NCBI GenBank assembly: GCA_022510985.1
Contig: JAFLSL010000080.1
Location: forward strand, 1-5,729
Length of the DNA stretch: 5,729 nucleotides
Direction: 5' to 3'
Origin: Ruminococcus sp.
GTDB lineage: Bacteria; Bacillota; Clostridia; Oscillospirales; Acutalibacteraceae
Position numbers and translations under genes: made by a program. Positions 4,927 to 5,729 of this stretch are shown piece after piece (the first letter of the stretch is position 1; each line of letters starts with the position of its first letter). The notes beneath the pieces were generated by a model. The model saw only the letters and a list, made by a program, of their open reading frames with translations, was not told where the DNA came from and did no database searches.

Positions 4927-5729
4927 TTATTCTTTGCCTATTGCCGACAAAAGACTTCTGATTCGGATTTTTACCGCACCTAAGTTTGTTATTTCGTCAA
5001 TTTTAATTTGTGTGTAAATTTTATTATTACGCTCGAGGATTTCTCGTACCTCGTCCGTGGTAATCGCGTCAACTCCGCATCCGAACGACACAAGCTGAAC
5101 GAGCTGCATATCGTCGCGGGTGCTGACATAATTTGCCGCGGCGTAAAGCCTTGCGTGATATGTCCACTGGTTTAAAACCGTCGTGTGGACTTTCTCAGCA
5201 CGTGCACTCACAATATCCTCGCTGACAACGCTTACGTTAAAACTCGAGATAAGCTTGTCAATGCCGTGGTTGATTTCGGGGTCGATATGATACGGACGTC
5301 CCGAAAGGACAATAATCTCTCTGCCCTCTTGCTCAGCTTCGTTGATAATTTCATCGCCGCGAATTCTCAGCTTTGAAAAATAGGTTTCGTATTCTTTATA
5401 AGCCGCTTTTGACGCCGCCTTGACCTCGCCCAAGGTGAGGTTCGGGAAATAACGCTGAAGATTTTCAAACGCTTTTTTCGGAAAATCCTTCGGGCGGTGA
5501 ATTCCGAGATACGGCATAATGAAATTTATATCGCGGATACCCTTCATATTATTTTTTATAACCTCGGGATAGTATGCTACCACGGGGCAGTTATAGTGGT
5601 TGTCACCCATTCCCTCATCAAAATTATATGACATACAGGGGTAGAAAATATTCTCTACGCCCTCGTCCAAAAGCCACCCGATATGGCCGTGCATAAGCTT
5701 TGCAGGGAAACAAACTGTATCGCTCGGGA
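4927..5729 (-). CDS. Acyl-CoA dehydratase activase-related protein, C-terminal part visible (5' end outside window)
   Basis: The reading frame is open to the right edge: 266 residues are visible, and codons continue upstream of an internal Met codon at 5694 that is not the start. The first visible residues, SDTVCFPAKLMHGHI, match the DUF2229 (CoA enzyme activase uncharacterised domain) region of large activase-related proteins. IFYPC, NCPVVAYYPEV, SGRPYHIDPEINHGIDKLI, VLNQWTYHARLYAAA, SFGCGVDAITTDEV and YTQIKIDEITNLGAVKIRIR follow in the family order. Cysteines at visible residues 6, 31, 47 and 217 lie in conserved contexts and are candidate metal ligands. In fused relatives one or two BadF/BadG/BcrA/BcrD-type ATPase activase modules come before this region; whether they exist here cannot be seen. 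The protein ends at TAA (4927-4929) just after the conserved RIRSLL segment, 20 bases before its partner gene. The family is likely; the substrate is unknown, and the role may be ATP-driven electron transfer in an anaerobe. Confidence 0.83.
   Translation of the reverse strand, partial: PSDTVCFPAKLMHGHIGWLLDEGVENIFYPCMSYNFDEGMGDNHYNCPVVAYYPEVIKNNMKGIRDINFIMPYLGIHRPKDFPKKAFENLQRYFPNLTLGEVKAASKAAYKEYETYFSKLRIRGDEIINEAEQEGREIIVLSGRPYHIDPEINHGIDKLISSFNVSVVSEDIVSARAEKVHTTVLNQWTYHARLYAAANYVSTRDDMQLVQLVSFGCGVDAITTDEVREILERNNKIYTQIKIDEITNLGAVKIRIRSLLSAIGKE

Noticed and set aside
4904..4929. Frameshift or nonsense mutation breaking a single activase-like gene
   Set aside because: The stop is followed by a good Shine-Dalgarno and ATG, and the break falls in a linker with conserved segments intact on both sides, so a true gene boundary is more likely.

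Overview
This window looks like chromosomal DNA from an anaerobic, low-to-moderate GC Firmicute of the Clostridia, most like the gut Ruminococcaceae/Oscillospiraceae group. That placement is inferred from three things. First, there is a ddl-murF cell-wall pair. Second, there is a secreted lysine-rich Ig-like (Big_2-type) protein with a Pro/Thr linker. Third, there are homologues of the large acyl-CoA-dehydratase-activase-related proteins typical of anaerobic Clostridia. Shine-Dalgarno sites are strong and intergenic gaps are short. No gene-free stretch exceeds 300 bases; the longest is about 137 bases (3498-3634).

Left half, plus strand (1-2387): the 3' end of D-alanine--D-alanine ligase (ddl, cut by the window edge), then murF after a 31-base gap, then a HAD-family phosphatase whose ATG overlaps the murF stop by 4 bases. 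Ddl makes D-Ala-D-Ala and MurF joins it to the UDP-MurNAc-tripeptide, so these are consecutive steps of peptidoglycan precursor synthesis. The HAD enzyme is translationally coupled to them but its substrate is unknown. A hairpin terminator (2406-2435) closes this unit and probably also serves the convergent gene on the other side.

Middle, minus strand (2442-3571): a single-gene unit encoding an exported protein with a signal peptide, an N-terminal Ig-like domain, a repetitive Pro/Thr linker and two lysine-rich Ig-like domains. It has its own near-consensus extended -10 sigma-A-type promoter, a perfect Shine-Dalgarno and a 14-bp perfect palindrome in the 5' leader. Its base composition looks more AT-rich than its neighbours.

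Right part, minus strand (3576-5729): two adjacent genes for proteins that match successive C-terminal portions of the large (about 1400-residue) activase-related proteins, here encoded as two polypeptides separated by 20 bases with their own ribosome binding site. The upstream one runs off the right edge. A 32-bp perfect palindrome (3586-3617) terminates this operon and lies 14 bp from the -35 box of the next gene.

Nothing here amounts to a clearly undescribed system. The parts most worth a second look are the split activase-like pair with its conserved cysteines, the palindromes around the Ig-protein promoter, and the orphan HAD enzyme coupled to murF.
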